Positions 33,894 to 41,547 of a stretch of 64,000 nt of DNA are shown here, in pieces (within the stretch, counting starts at the first letter, position 1; the number at the start of each line of letters is the position of its first letter). The translations under genes and the position numbers were made by a program. The stretch is from Granulicella pectinivorans (GTDB lineage: Bacteria; Acidobacteriota; Terriglobia; Terriglobales; Acidobacteriaceae): positions 4,030,001 through 4,094,000 of the forward strand of contig NZ_FOZL01000001.1 of NCBI RefSeq assembly GCF_900114625.1, read 5' to 3'. The notes under the pieces were generated by a model. That model made no database searches and was not told the DNA's origin. It saw only the letters and a list, made by a program, of their open reading frames with translations.

Positions 33894-34883
33894 GTGAGCA
33901 CGCTCTCCATCGCGACCGCAGAGGAAGTCAAAGACCTCCTTGCCGACGACCTCGCCGCCATCGAGCGCGAGTTCTCGCAGCAGTCCGCATCTCCGATCGA
34001 AGTCGTCACGGATATCGCGACGTACCTCATGTCGGGCGGCGGCAAGCGCATTCGTCCCCTGCTCCTTTTGCTCTCCGCGAAGGCCCTCGGATGCGAGAAT
34101 CACAGCCGCATTCGGCTCGGCGCCGTCGTTGAGATGCTGCACACCGCGACCCTGGTGCACGACGACATCATCGACGAAGCTGATATGCGCCGCGGCCGGC
34201 CATCAGCAAATACCACCTGGGGCAACTCCAAGTGCGTGCTGGCCGGCGACTGGCTCTACATGCAAGCCTTCGAAGCCGCACTTGAAGAGCGCAACTTCAA
34301 GGTACTCGACTACCTCATCTCGCTGACCAAGCAGATGGTCGAAGGCGAGTTGCTCCAGATGGAGAAACTCGGCCACCTCATCAACGAAGAAGAATACTTC
34401 GACCTGATCTACCGCAAGACGGCTTGCCTCTTCAAGGTTTCGATGCAGCTTGGTGCAGCCATCACGCACGCCGATGACGATATCGAGTCGCACCTCGGCG
34501 AGTACGGCCGTAACCTTGGACTCGCGTTCCAGATCGTCGACGATGTTCTCGACCTGACGGCAGCCGAAAACGTTCTCGGCAAGCCCGTCGCCTCGGACCT
34601 TCGCGAAGGCAAGGCGACACTCGCGGTGATCCACGCACTTGAGCGCGGCACAGGAGCCGATCGGGAAGCCATCCGCACGGTGCTTGCCGACCGTAGCTTT
34701 GATCGTGTGTCGCATGTGCAGATCCTCGAGATTCTGCATCGCCATGGGTCGATCGCATATGCGATGGACACGGCATGTGCCTACGCCGAGGCCGCACGGC
34801 TCTCGCTCAGCATGCTTCCTGACACCGACGCCAAGCGCGCGCTGCTCTGGGTGCCGGGCTTTGTCACCTCCCGCGACCGCTAA
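33894..34883 (+). CDS. Polyprenyl diphosphate synthase
   Basis: 329 aa trans-prenyltransferase. The first Asp-rich motif 'HDDIIDEADMRRG' (~90) and second 'FQIVDDVLDLT' (~216) are present, as are 'GGGKRIRPLLLLLSAK' and the final 'KRALLWVPGFV'-type end. It condenses IPP with allylic diphosphates to a long-chain product for quinones or lipid carriers (IspB-type), but chain length cannot be told from sequence. The start is a GTG at 33894. Confidence 0.93.
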   Translation: MSTLSIATAEEVKDLLADDLAAIEREFSQQSASPIEVVTDIATYLMSGGGKRIRPLLLLLSAKALGCENHSRIRLGAVVEMLHTATLVHDDIIDEADMRRGRPSANTTWGNSKCVLAGDWLYMQAFEAALEERNFKVLDYLISLTKQMVEGELLQMEKLGHLINEEEYFDLIYRKTACLFKVSMQLGAAITHADDDIESHLGEYGRNLGLAFQIVDDVLDLTAAENVLGKPVASDLREGKATLAVIHALERGTGADREAIRTVLADRSFDRVSHVQILEILHRHGSIAYAMDTACAYAEAARLSLSMLPDTDAKRALLWVPGFVTSRDR

Positions 34884-34917
34884 CTTTCTTTCCGATTTTC
34901 TTCTTCAAACGTACGTT

Positions 34918-34977
34918 GGCTGCTTGAGGCGGTTGTCATTGTCTCAAGCAGCCAGCGTGCTTTTGTGTTTTTTTATT
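34918..34977 (+). terminator. Rho-independent terminator after the prenyl synthase
   Basis: TGGCTGCTTGAG (34918-34929) pairs perfectly with CTCAAGCAGCCA (34944-34955), followed by a T-rich tail to 34977. A strong 12-bp stem. It also lies 3' of the convergent beta-barrel gene. Confidence 0.85.
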
Positions 34978-35554
34978 TGAAGTGTAGGGTGATTCCGGTG
35001 GATAGTTTGAGGTTGTTTTGCTGGTTTGTTGTGTTGTTTGGGAGGTGTGTGGAGAGGTAGTTTGCTTCGATCCAGCGGACGGAGAGCCTTTGGTTGTATT
35101 TCATCTCGAGCCCTCCTCCGACGGTGATGGCGAAGGACTTGGCGGTTGTGGAGGTTTGGCCTGGGAACAGTCCGTCGAAGCCGACCACACCGCCGATCAA
35201 CGCCTGCACATAGGGTGTGTAACGACTCTTGTTACGGATTGCATAGCGTGGTCCAGCCAGGAACGTCGCCAGTCCAAGGCCAGCGTTGGTGCCGCTGACC
35301 TTGGACGTGTGGACGACCGAGACATCCACCACCGCCGCCGCGTTGGGAAGGAAGAAGAACGCCTCCTCCGTGCCTCCACCCTGAAGGGCGAAGCAGCCGC
35401 ACGCTCCAGGGCGCGCGTTGGCGATGTCGGCCACGTAGTTCACCGACAGATCCAGACGGCTGCTCTTCTCCCCGACCGTTGGCTTACTCTGCGCCATGGC
35501 CGAAGCCGTCAGCGCAACTGCCAACAGAGCCCAGCCGAACCGTGTGCTTGCCAT
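34973..35554 (-). CDS. Outer-membrane beta-barrel protein, function unknown
   Basis: 193 aa. A signal peptide (residues 1-21, 'TASAMAQ' end) precedes a beta-rich sequence with alternating hydrophobic strands and an aromatic/positively charged C-terminus ('TGITLHFK'). 'FLAGPRYAIRN' followed by 'TPYVQALIGGVVG' and 'GGGLEMKYNQRLSVRWIEANYLST' is the pattern of small OmpA-like/porin-like barrels common in Acidobacteria. It is divergent from nothing and starts 10 bp after the stop of the NHL/Ig gene, so the two are likely one transcription unit. Confidence 0.75.
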   Translation of the reverse strand: MASTRFGWALLAVALTASAMAQSKPTVGEKSSRLDLSVNYVADIANARPGACGCFALQGGGTEEAFFFLPNAAAVVDVSVVHTSKVSGTNAGLGLATFLAGPRYAIRNKSRYTPYVQALIGGVVGFDGLFPGQTSTTAKSFAITVGGGLEMKYNQRLSVRWIEANYLSTHLPNNTTNQQNNLKLSTGITLHFK

Positions 35555-35563
35555 CCGTTCTCC

Positions 35564-38500
35564 TTACTGCACGGTCAGCGTGACGCTGGCCGTGTGCGAG
35601 ATCGATCCGCTTGTCGCGGTGACCACGATGTTGTAGCTCTGCTGCTGCTGGTTGAAGAACCCGCCTGCACCGCAACCCGAGAGAGCACCCGCGGCCGCCA
35701 GACCGAAGACCATCCAGACCAACATCAGACCGCGCCTGCTGAAGCGCCTGGACAGACGCCGGAAGCGACGCGTACCGAAGGGCAGCAACAGCAGTCCCAG
35801 GGCAACCGCGGGCCATCCGTGGCGCCGGGGCATGGGCGCGGGAGCCAGCTTGCCGGCCAGGTTCGAGGTCTGCACCGTCAGGGTCATCGCCGTGCTTCCG
35901 GCGCCCGCCGCGATCGAGGCCGGCGACAGCGTGTAGGTCGCGCCCGGCGGCAGACCGGAGACCGTGAAGGTCACGGCCTGCGGGAAGGTCGCCAGCGTCG
36001 GCGCGACCGTGAAGGGGAAGGTTGCGCTCAGGCCGGGCGTGACCGTCTGCGTGCCGTTGCCGCCGGTGGCGAGGTTGAAGCTGAAGTCGGAGGACCCCAC
36101 CGTCTCCGCGATCGCCGTCGACGCGCTGGTCGCGAAGTTCGTATCGCCCGCGTAGACCGCGGTGAGCGCGTTCACGCCGATCGGCAGGGTCGAGACCACA
36201 AGCGTTGCGACGCCGCCGGCGTTCACCGCCACCGTGCCGAGCACCGTGGTGCCGTTCAGGAACTGCACCGTTCCGGTCGGCGTCCCGCTCGTCAGGGACG
36301 TGACCGTCGCGGTCAGCGTGATGGGCGTGGAGAAGACGATGGAGGCGTTCGAGCTCGCGAGGACCGTCCTGCTTCCAGCCGCCGCGATGGTGACGGCTGG
36401 CGTACCCGAGAGCGAGACCGTGTAGTTGGCTGCGGCGGAGCCCGTCAGCGTCACCGTGATCGGATAGACGCCGGAGCGCGCGCCCTGCGTGGCGGTCGTC
36501 GCGAAGACCGCCGTGACGTTCGCCGCATCCGCCTGGGCGACGCCGGTGAGCGTGCCGGTCAACGCCGGGATCGGCTGGCCGTAGAGCACCGAGACCGGGT
36601 TCGCCGTGGCGACCAGGGCAAACGGCGTCACCGTCTCCGTGACGGAGGCGGAGGTGCTGGTGGTCAGGTTGGTATCGCCCGAGTAGACCGCCGTGACCGA
36701 GTTGACGCCCAGGGGAAGGGTCGAGACCGGCAGCGTTGCAACACCGCCGGCGTTCAGGGCCGATGTCCCGAGGACCGTGGCACCGTTCAGGAACTGGACC
36801 GTTCCGGTCGCCGTGCCGCTCGTCGAGGCCGTGACGGTCGCGGTCAGCGTCGTCGAGACCGAGTAGGCCGGGGAGGCGTTCGAGGTCGTCAGAACTGTCC
36901 TGCTGGAGGCCGGCGCGATGGTGACACCGTCGGGGCCGCTCTGGCCGCCCGTCACGAGAGAGACGCTATAGTTGGGCGCGGCGGAGCCCGTCAGCGACAC
37001 CGTGATGGGATAGAGGCCGGTCTGCGAACCCTGCGTCGCGGTCGTCGCGAAGACCGCCGTGACGTTGGCTGTATCGGCGGGAAGGACGCCCGTCAGGGTG
37101 CCGGTCAGCGTGGGAATCGGCTGACCGTACAGGATCGAGACCGGGTTCGCCGTGGCGACAATGGCAAGCGGCGTCACCGTGACGAGGTACACGCCGCTGA
37201 CGATCGCCGGGTTGTTCGTATCGCCCGCGTAGGACGCCGTAAGGGTGTGCTGGCCGGCGGTCAGGGTCGCCAGCGAGAACGTAGCGGTGTTGCTGCTGAA
37301 CGTTGCGGTGCCGGCTGCGGTCGTGCCATCGAGAAGCGTTACCGTTCCGGTCGCCGTGGCGCTGCCGTAGTTGAATGTGGCGGTCAACGAGCCGCTGCCG
37401 TAGACCGTGCTGGTGACGCCGCTCAGCACCAGCGACTCGGTCGAGCTGGGAGCGATGCCGGCCAGCGTCGCGATGGCGCCGGACAGGGTGATGCCCCGCA
37501 CGCGCTGGTTGTTCGTATCGGTCAGGGCGATGAGGCCGGAGTTGCTCACGGCGGTGGTACGCGGTGTATCGAGAGCCGCGTCGATCGCCAGACCCGTGTC
37601 CCCCGCAAAGGTCTGCTCACCGTCCCCCGCGATCGTCGCGATAGTACCGTTGGCGAGAAGCCGCACGCGGTTGTTGTCGGAGTCCGCGATCAGGATGCGA
37701 CCGCTGGTGTCCACGGCCAGGCCGCGGGGCCGAGCGAGGCCGGCTCCCACACCGCTCGAACCGTCGCCCGAGAAGGCCTTCGTGCCCGTGCCCGCCAGCG
37801 TGCTGATGATCCCGGAGGCATCCACCTGGCGAACCCGCTGGTTATGCGTATCGCCGATGTAGAACTTGCCTGCGACCAGCGTATCGGCCGCAACGCCGTT
37901 GGGCGAATCGAGACCGGCCAGAAGAGCGGGGCCACCATCGCCGGAGTAGATCTGTTCGCCAGTACCCGCGACCGTCGTGATCGTACCCGCCACCACCTTG
38001 CGGATGCGCTGGTTGTTCGTGTCCGCGATGTACAGGTTGCCGGAAGCATCGACGCTGACGGCGGTGGGAAGGTTCAACTGCGCGCTCGTCGCGGCGGCTC
38101 CATCGCCGGAGAAGCCTGCCGTGCCCGTGCCCGCGATGGTGCTGATCACACCGTTCACCACCTCGCGAATCCGGTGGTTATGCGAGTCCGCGATATACAG
38201 GTTGCCGGAGCCGTCGATCGCGATACCGGCCGGGGAGTCAAGCTGCGCCGAGAGCGCAGCACCACCATCGCCACCAAAACCCTGCTCGCCGGTGCCAACC
38301 ACCGTCGTGATTATCCCGTTCAGGTCAACCTTCCGGATCACCTGATCGTTCATCGCTGCGATATAAAGGTTCCCCACTGCATCGTACGCAAGACCAGCAG
38401 GAACAGAAACAGGAACAGTCGTCGCCTCAACACCGCTCGCAACTTGCTGATTCGACAAAGCGCGTAACTGAGCGGACGTTTGGGCGCTCAAGGGCCGCGC

Positions 38501-38650
38501 AAAGGGAACGGTCAGCGACGCTGCAACGAGAGCCATGCGGGTGAAGAGTGCAAACGTCTTCGGCCCTACCCTGCTCCCCATTTCAAAAGCCCGATCGAGC
38601 ATCTTCCCCTCCGGGAGACCAGCCGCGACTTCCAGCCTTCTCTTGTTCAT
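35564..38650 (-). CDS. Large exported NHL-repeat and Ig-like-repeat protein
   Basis: 1028 aa. A signal peptide (~40-60) precedes about six NHL-type propeller repeats ('GNLYIADSHNHRIREV..GVISTIAGTGTAGFSGDG' pattern, residues ~80-400), then repeated bacterial Ig-like and MBG-type domains ('TATGTVQFLNGATVLGT...', 'TANPVSVLYGQPIPALTGTLTGV') to ~900. A C-terminal pair of hydrophobic segments with basic residues between and a Cys in 'ALSGCGAGG' resembles the tail of acidobacterial Ig-repeat proteins. It is probably anchored at the cell surface and used for adhesion or extracellular polymer binding; no enzyme motif is seen. The two Ig/MBG repeats at about 36.1-36.6 kb and 36.6-37.1 kb are strongly similar at DNA level. 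Confidence 0.85.
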   Translation of the reverse strand: MNKRRLEVAAGLPEGKMLDRAFEMGSRVGPKTFALFTRMALVAASLTVPFARPLSAQTSAQLRALSNQQVASGVEATTVPVSVPAGLAYDAVGNLYIAAMNDQVIRKVDLNGIITTVVGTGEQGFGGDGGAALSAQLDSPAGIAIDGSGNLYIADSHNHRIREVVNGVISTIAGTGTAGFSGDGAAATSAQLNLPTAVSVDASGNLYIADTNNQRIRKVVAGTITTVAGTGEQIYSGDGGPALLAGLDSPNGVAADTLVAGKFYIGDTHNQRVRQVDASGIISTLAGTGTKAFSGDGSSGVGAGLARPRGLAVDTSGRILIADSDNNRVRLLANGTIATIAGDGEQTFAGDTGLAIDAALDTPRTTAVSNSGLIALTDTNNQRVRGITLSGAIATLAGIAPSSTESLVLSGVTSTVYGSGSLTATFNYGSATATGTVTLLDGTTAAGTATFSSNTATFSLATLTAGQHTLTASYAGDTNNPAIVSGVYLVTVTPLAIVATANPVSILYGQPIPTLTGTLTGVLPADTANVTAVFATTATQGSQTGLYPITVSLTGSAAPNYSVSLVTGGQSGPDGVTIAPASSRTVLTTSNASPAYSVSTTLTATVTASTSGTATGTVQFLNGATVLGTSALNAGGVATLPVSTLPLGVNSVTAVYSGDTNLTTSTSASVTETVTPFALVATANPVSVLYGQPIPALTGTLTGVAQADAANVTAVFATTATQGARSGVYPITVTLTGSAAANYTVSLSGTPAVTIAAAGSRTVLASSNASIVFSTPITLTATVTSLTSGTPTGTVQFLNGTTVLGTVAVNAGGVATLVVSTLPIGVNALTAVYAGDTNFATSASTAIAETVGSSDFSFNLATGGNGTQTVTPGLSATFPFTVAPTLATFPQAVTFTVSGLPPGATYTLSPASIAAGAGSTAMTLTVQTSNLAGKLAPAPMPRRHGWPAVALGLLLLPFGTRRFRRLSRRFSRRGLMLVWMVFGLAAAGALSGCGAGGFFNQQQQSYNIVVTATSGSISHTASVTLTVQ
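36120..37150 (-). repeat. Two near-identical Ig/MBG coding units
   Basis: The segments around 36120-36610 and 36640-37150 encode the same domain order with long identical stretches, a tandem internal duplication inside the surface-protein gene. Confidence 0.7.
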
Positions 38651-38706
38651 CGCCTGCGGTCCCCTTCGGTGCGGTTAAATCGTGATCACAATGAGACAAC
38701 GTGCGG

Positions 38707-38748
38707 CCCGGGTGCTCCACATCGTAAGAACGGATGTGGAACACCGGG
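38707..38748 (-). terminator. Hairpin between collagen-like and NHL/Ig genes
   Basis: An imperfect 16-bp stem (CCCGGGTGCTCCACATC against GATGTGGAACACCGGG) around an 8-nt loop, just past the stop of the collagen-like gene. No U-run follows on the minus strand, so it may attenuate or protect mRNA instead of ending transcription. Confidence 0.5.
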
Positions 38749-38755
38749 TTGATTG

Positions 38756-41194
38756 TTACTGGCAGGAGAAGGCCGATGTGAAGAAGCCATTCGCGGGCGC
38801 CAGAATGTAGAGATTCGTCCCAGCGGGCAGTTGAGGCGACGGGTTGATCGAGCAGGTACCTCCGGCGGTCGTTGTGCAGCTTCCCAGCGACGTGCCCGGA
38901 TTCGACGAACTCACATAGGGCCCTTCGTACAAGGTGTACGTGTTAGCCCCAGGGGAGTAGATCGTGAGGTGTGCCGTGCAGGCAAGCGGGAGGTACGAAT
39001 AGGCACCGGTAATGGCCGCTGTGGTCACGCATGCTGGCCCTCCCATCGGAGAACAGTTGAAGCCCGTGGCATTGACGGCGTGGGGATAGACCGAGTAAGG
39101 GACGCCCAAGCTGAAGCTGGTGGCGGGGGTTGACGCGGACGACGGTCCGGTGGCACCCGCTGGCCCTGTTGCACCCGCTGGGCCCGCTGGCCCGCTCGGA
39201 CCAGCCACCGTGCTGGCGGCTCCGTTTGCACCGGTCGGGCCGGTGGCTCCCGAGGGGAGAAGTACAGCCCAGAAGGTGGTGTCTGTTGGCGGATCGGCAC
39301 TGACGGTGCCACCCGTGAAGATGTCGATGTACAGAGCGTTGTTGTAGAGGACGACATCGTTCGCGCTGTAGGTAGAGCTATTGCTATAGGAACCGGTGTA
39401 GTGCACACCGGTAGCACCTGTAGCGCCCGTGGCACCGGTTGTTCCGGTGGCACCCGTAGCGCCCGTAGCACCGGTGAAACCGATCGCGCCAGTGACGCCC
39501 GTAGCCCCTGTAGCTCCGGTCGAGCCGGTGACACCGTTAGCACCGGTAGCCCCCGTGGCACCCATCAGTCCAATGCCAGTCGCTCCGGTCGCGCCGACGG
39601 AACCGGTTACACCGGTCGCACCAACCGAGCCAGCAGGAACAAACAGCTTCCAGTGAGTCGTGTCGACGTCGGGCGATGTACCTGGAAGCGACGTGACGGC
39701 AACGATATTGATGTACGCCGAGCCGTTGGTCGATGGATACGTCGCAATATCATTGACTGCAAAAGTCTGGGTATTGGACCAGGCTCCCTTGAAGTTGACA
39801 CCCGCTCCCGTGGATCCGGTCGCGCCCGTTGCACCGGTAGAGCCAGTCACACCAATGCTACCCGTGACGCCGGTAGAACCTGTAACTCCGGTGGAGCCGG
39901 TCGCACCAGTAACGCCAGTCGCCCCAGTCGCACCCGTAGAACCGGTAACACCCGTTACTCCGGTCGCACCGGTTGCGCCGGTAACACCCGTCGCGCCGGT
40001 TGCCCCCGTGGATCCAGTCGCACCGGTAGAGCCCGTTGCTCCAGTAACGCCCGTCGAACCAGTCGCGCCAGTAGAACCGGTAGCACCCGTCACTCCGGTC
40101 GCACCGGTTGCGCCGGTAACGCCCGTTGCTCCGGTAGAACCTGTGACTCCAGTGGAGCCAGTTGCTCCGGTTACGCCATTCGCCCCCGTTGCGCCGGTTG
40201 AGCCCGTAACGCCTGTCGCGCCGATTGCTCCCGTGGAGCCAGTCACACCGGTAGAGCCGGTCGCGCCAGTAACGCCAGTCGACCCGGTAACACCCGTTGC
40301 TCCGGTCGCACCTGTTGCTCCAGTCACTCCCGTTGCTCCGGTGGAACCCGTCAGTCCAGTCGCACCGGTAACGCCCTGCGCCCCGGTCGCACCCGTGGCT
40401 CCGGTTAGACCAGTCGAACCGCTAGGTCCAGTGAGGCCCTGAGCGCCAGTGACACCGGTAACACCCTGTGCACCAACTGCTCCGGTCGCCCCCGTGAATC
40501 CCTGAATGCCCTGGATTCCCTGAGGTCCGGTCACACCCTGAATGCCTTGAATGCCCTGTGGACCGGTAGCTCCGGTTAGACCCTGGATACCCTGTGGGCC
40601 AGTCGCACCAGTGGCTCCTGTTGCTCCAGTCGGCCCCTGCGAGGTGATGGTGACATCCAGAAGCGGAACGTGCGCCGTCTCATCGTTCTCCTTGGAGTCG
40701 AAGAGAGCGTTCGCCGTCGGCGCTGAAAGAGCAACGCCGAAGTTTGACGCAGGAGACGAAACCCAGCCCTGCACCAAGGCCGTCACGTCGATGGTGACGT
40801 ACTGATCGTTGCTTGTGACCGAAAAGCTTGAAGCCGTCGCGCCAAGGGTAGGGATGGAGGCATACGTCACGGCGAACTCGCTCCAGGCACTCGTGATCGG
40901 CGCGAGGTTGACGGTACCGGGCGTGTAGACGCGGTTCACATACAAGCGAAGCGAAGCCCGGGCGATCTGGGAGGAGAGGGTCGCAGCCGGAAGAGCGGAC
41001 AGATCGAACTGCATGAGCGCTGTATTGCCGCTTCCCACTGCGAGGTTCGAGACTCCACCGTAGTTGGTGAGGGGGCGGCCGGAGTACACGTGGGCATCCC
41101 CAACAAGGGTTACATCGGTGGCCTGCGCTGCACGTACACCAAACATCGCCAGGAGGACCGCTACGCCAAACTTCATCACCCGCTGCTTCGTCAT
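38756..41194 (-). CDS. Exported collagen-like protein with DNRLRE head domain
   Basis: 812 aa. A signal peptide (to about residue 25) is followed by a DNRLRE-type beta domain ('TDVTLVGDAHVYSG', 'LMQFDLSALPA', 'ASLRLYVNRVYTPG', 'VTIDVTALVQGW', residues ~25-190). Next comes a long collagen-like Gly-X-Y array (residues ~195-450, with interruptions and a second block), dominated by G-A-T, G-V-T and G-S-T triplets, and then two repeated globular 'KGAWSNTQTFAVNDIATYPST'/'TGSYSNSSTYSANDVVLYNN' modules and a C-terminal beta domain. It should form a trimeric fibrous surface or spore-coat-like protein. Start ATG at 41194 with GGAG six bases upstream. Confidence 0.88.
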   Translation of the reverse strand: MTKQRVMKFGVAVLLAMFGVRAAQATDVTLVGDAHVYSGRPLTNYGGVSNLAVGSGNTALMQFDLSALPAATLSSQIARASLRLYVNRVYTPGTVNLAPITSAWSEFAVTYASIPTLGATASSFSVTSNDQYVTIDVTALVQGWVSSPASNFGVALSAPTANALFDSKENDETAHVPLLDVTITSQGPTGATGATGATGPQGIQGLTGATGPQGIQGIQGVTGPQGIQGIQGFTGATGAVGAQGVTGVTGAQGLTGPSGSTGLTGATGATGAQGVTGATGLTGSTGATGVTGATGATGATGVTGSTGVTGATGSTGVTGSTGAIGATGVTGSTGATGANGVTGATGSTGVTGSTGATGVTGATGATGVTGATGSTGATGSTGVTGATGSTGATGSTGATGATGVTGATGATGVTGVTGSTGATGATGVTGATGSTGVTGSTGVTGSIGVTGSTGATGATGSTGAGVNFKGAWSNTQTFAVNDIATYPSTNGSAYINIVAVTSLPGTSPDVDTTHWKLFVPAGSVGATGVTGSVGATGATGIGLMGATGATGANGVTGSTGATGATGVTGAIGFTGATGATGATGTTGATGATGATGVHYTGSYSNSSTYSANDVVLYNNALYIDIFTGGTVSADPPTDTTFWAVLLPSGATGPTGANGAASTVAGPSGPAGPAGATGPAGATGPSSASTPATSFSLGVPYSVYPHAVNATGFNCSPMGGPACVTTAAITGAYSYLPLACTAHLTIYSPGANTYTLYEGPYVSSSNPGTSLGSCTTTAGGTCSINPSPQLPAGTNLYILAPANGFFTSAFSCQ
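39420..40620 (-). repeat. Collagen-coding tandem 9-bp repeats
   Basis: Runs of 9-bp units coding Gly-X-Thr. It explains the long open frames on the opposite strand here. Variation is mainly at third codon positions. Confidence 0.9.
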
Positions 41195-41547
41195 TTGCCG
41201 CTCCACATACCTTGCTTGCTCTGCCCAACTGGGCTTTTAGCTTTTTTGAAGACATAAAACCGCGCTAGCCTACGCAAGATCATTGCGGGCTTGGGCGTTG
41301 GGCCTAAATGTGGCAACCGAAGGGAGTTTGCCGCAGAGCGGTAAGAAAAAAGCGGGGATCGTTTTATGTACTTTGTTGACGCTGTGAAGCCTATCACGCT
41401 AGCTCGTGAATGGGAAGATATCTTCCTCCATCGTGTGAATTTTATGCACGGGGGTAATCCCCGTAGCAGAATGAGCCTAGCGAGAAGCAGGATAGAAGAC
41501 GGATTTGCTACACTCGCGAGAGTTCCCCACTGGCAGGTATTGGTGCA
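41195..41547. other. Divergent intergenic region
   Basis: 353 bp between the collagen-like gene and the GT-C/TPR gene. It must hold both promoters. I see a short imperfect inverted repeat near 41394 but no gene, RNA or clear sigma-70 box. Confidence 0.4.

Noticed and set aside
35018..38467. 1149-aa open frame on the plus strand
   Set aside because: It is the complement of the NHL/Ig and beta-barrel genes; Arg/Gly-rich low-complexity sequence without a signal or fold. The minus-strand genes explain the DNA.
39660..40442. 260-aa Pro/Val-rich 'APVAPVEPVTPV' open frame opposite the collagen gene
   Set aside because: Periodic Gly-X-Thr coding repeats create an open antisense frame. No start signal or domain supports it.
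39420..40620. Possible CRISPR array
   Set aside because: The periodicity is 9 bp and in frame with a collagen-like gene; there are no 24-40 bp repeats with unique spacers and no cas genes.
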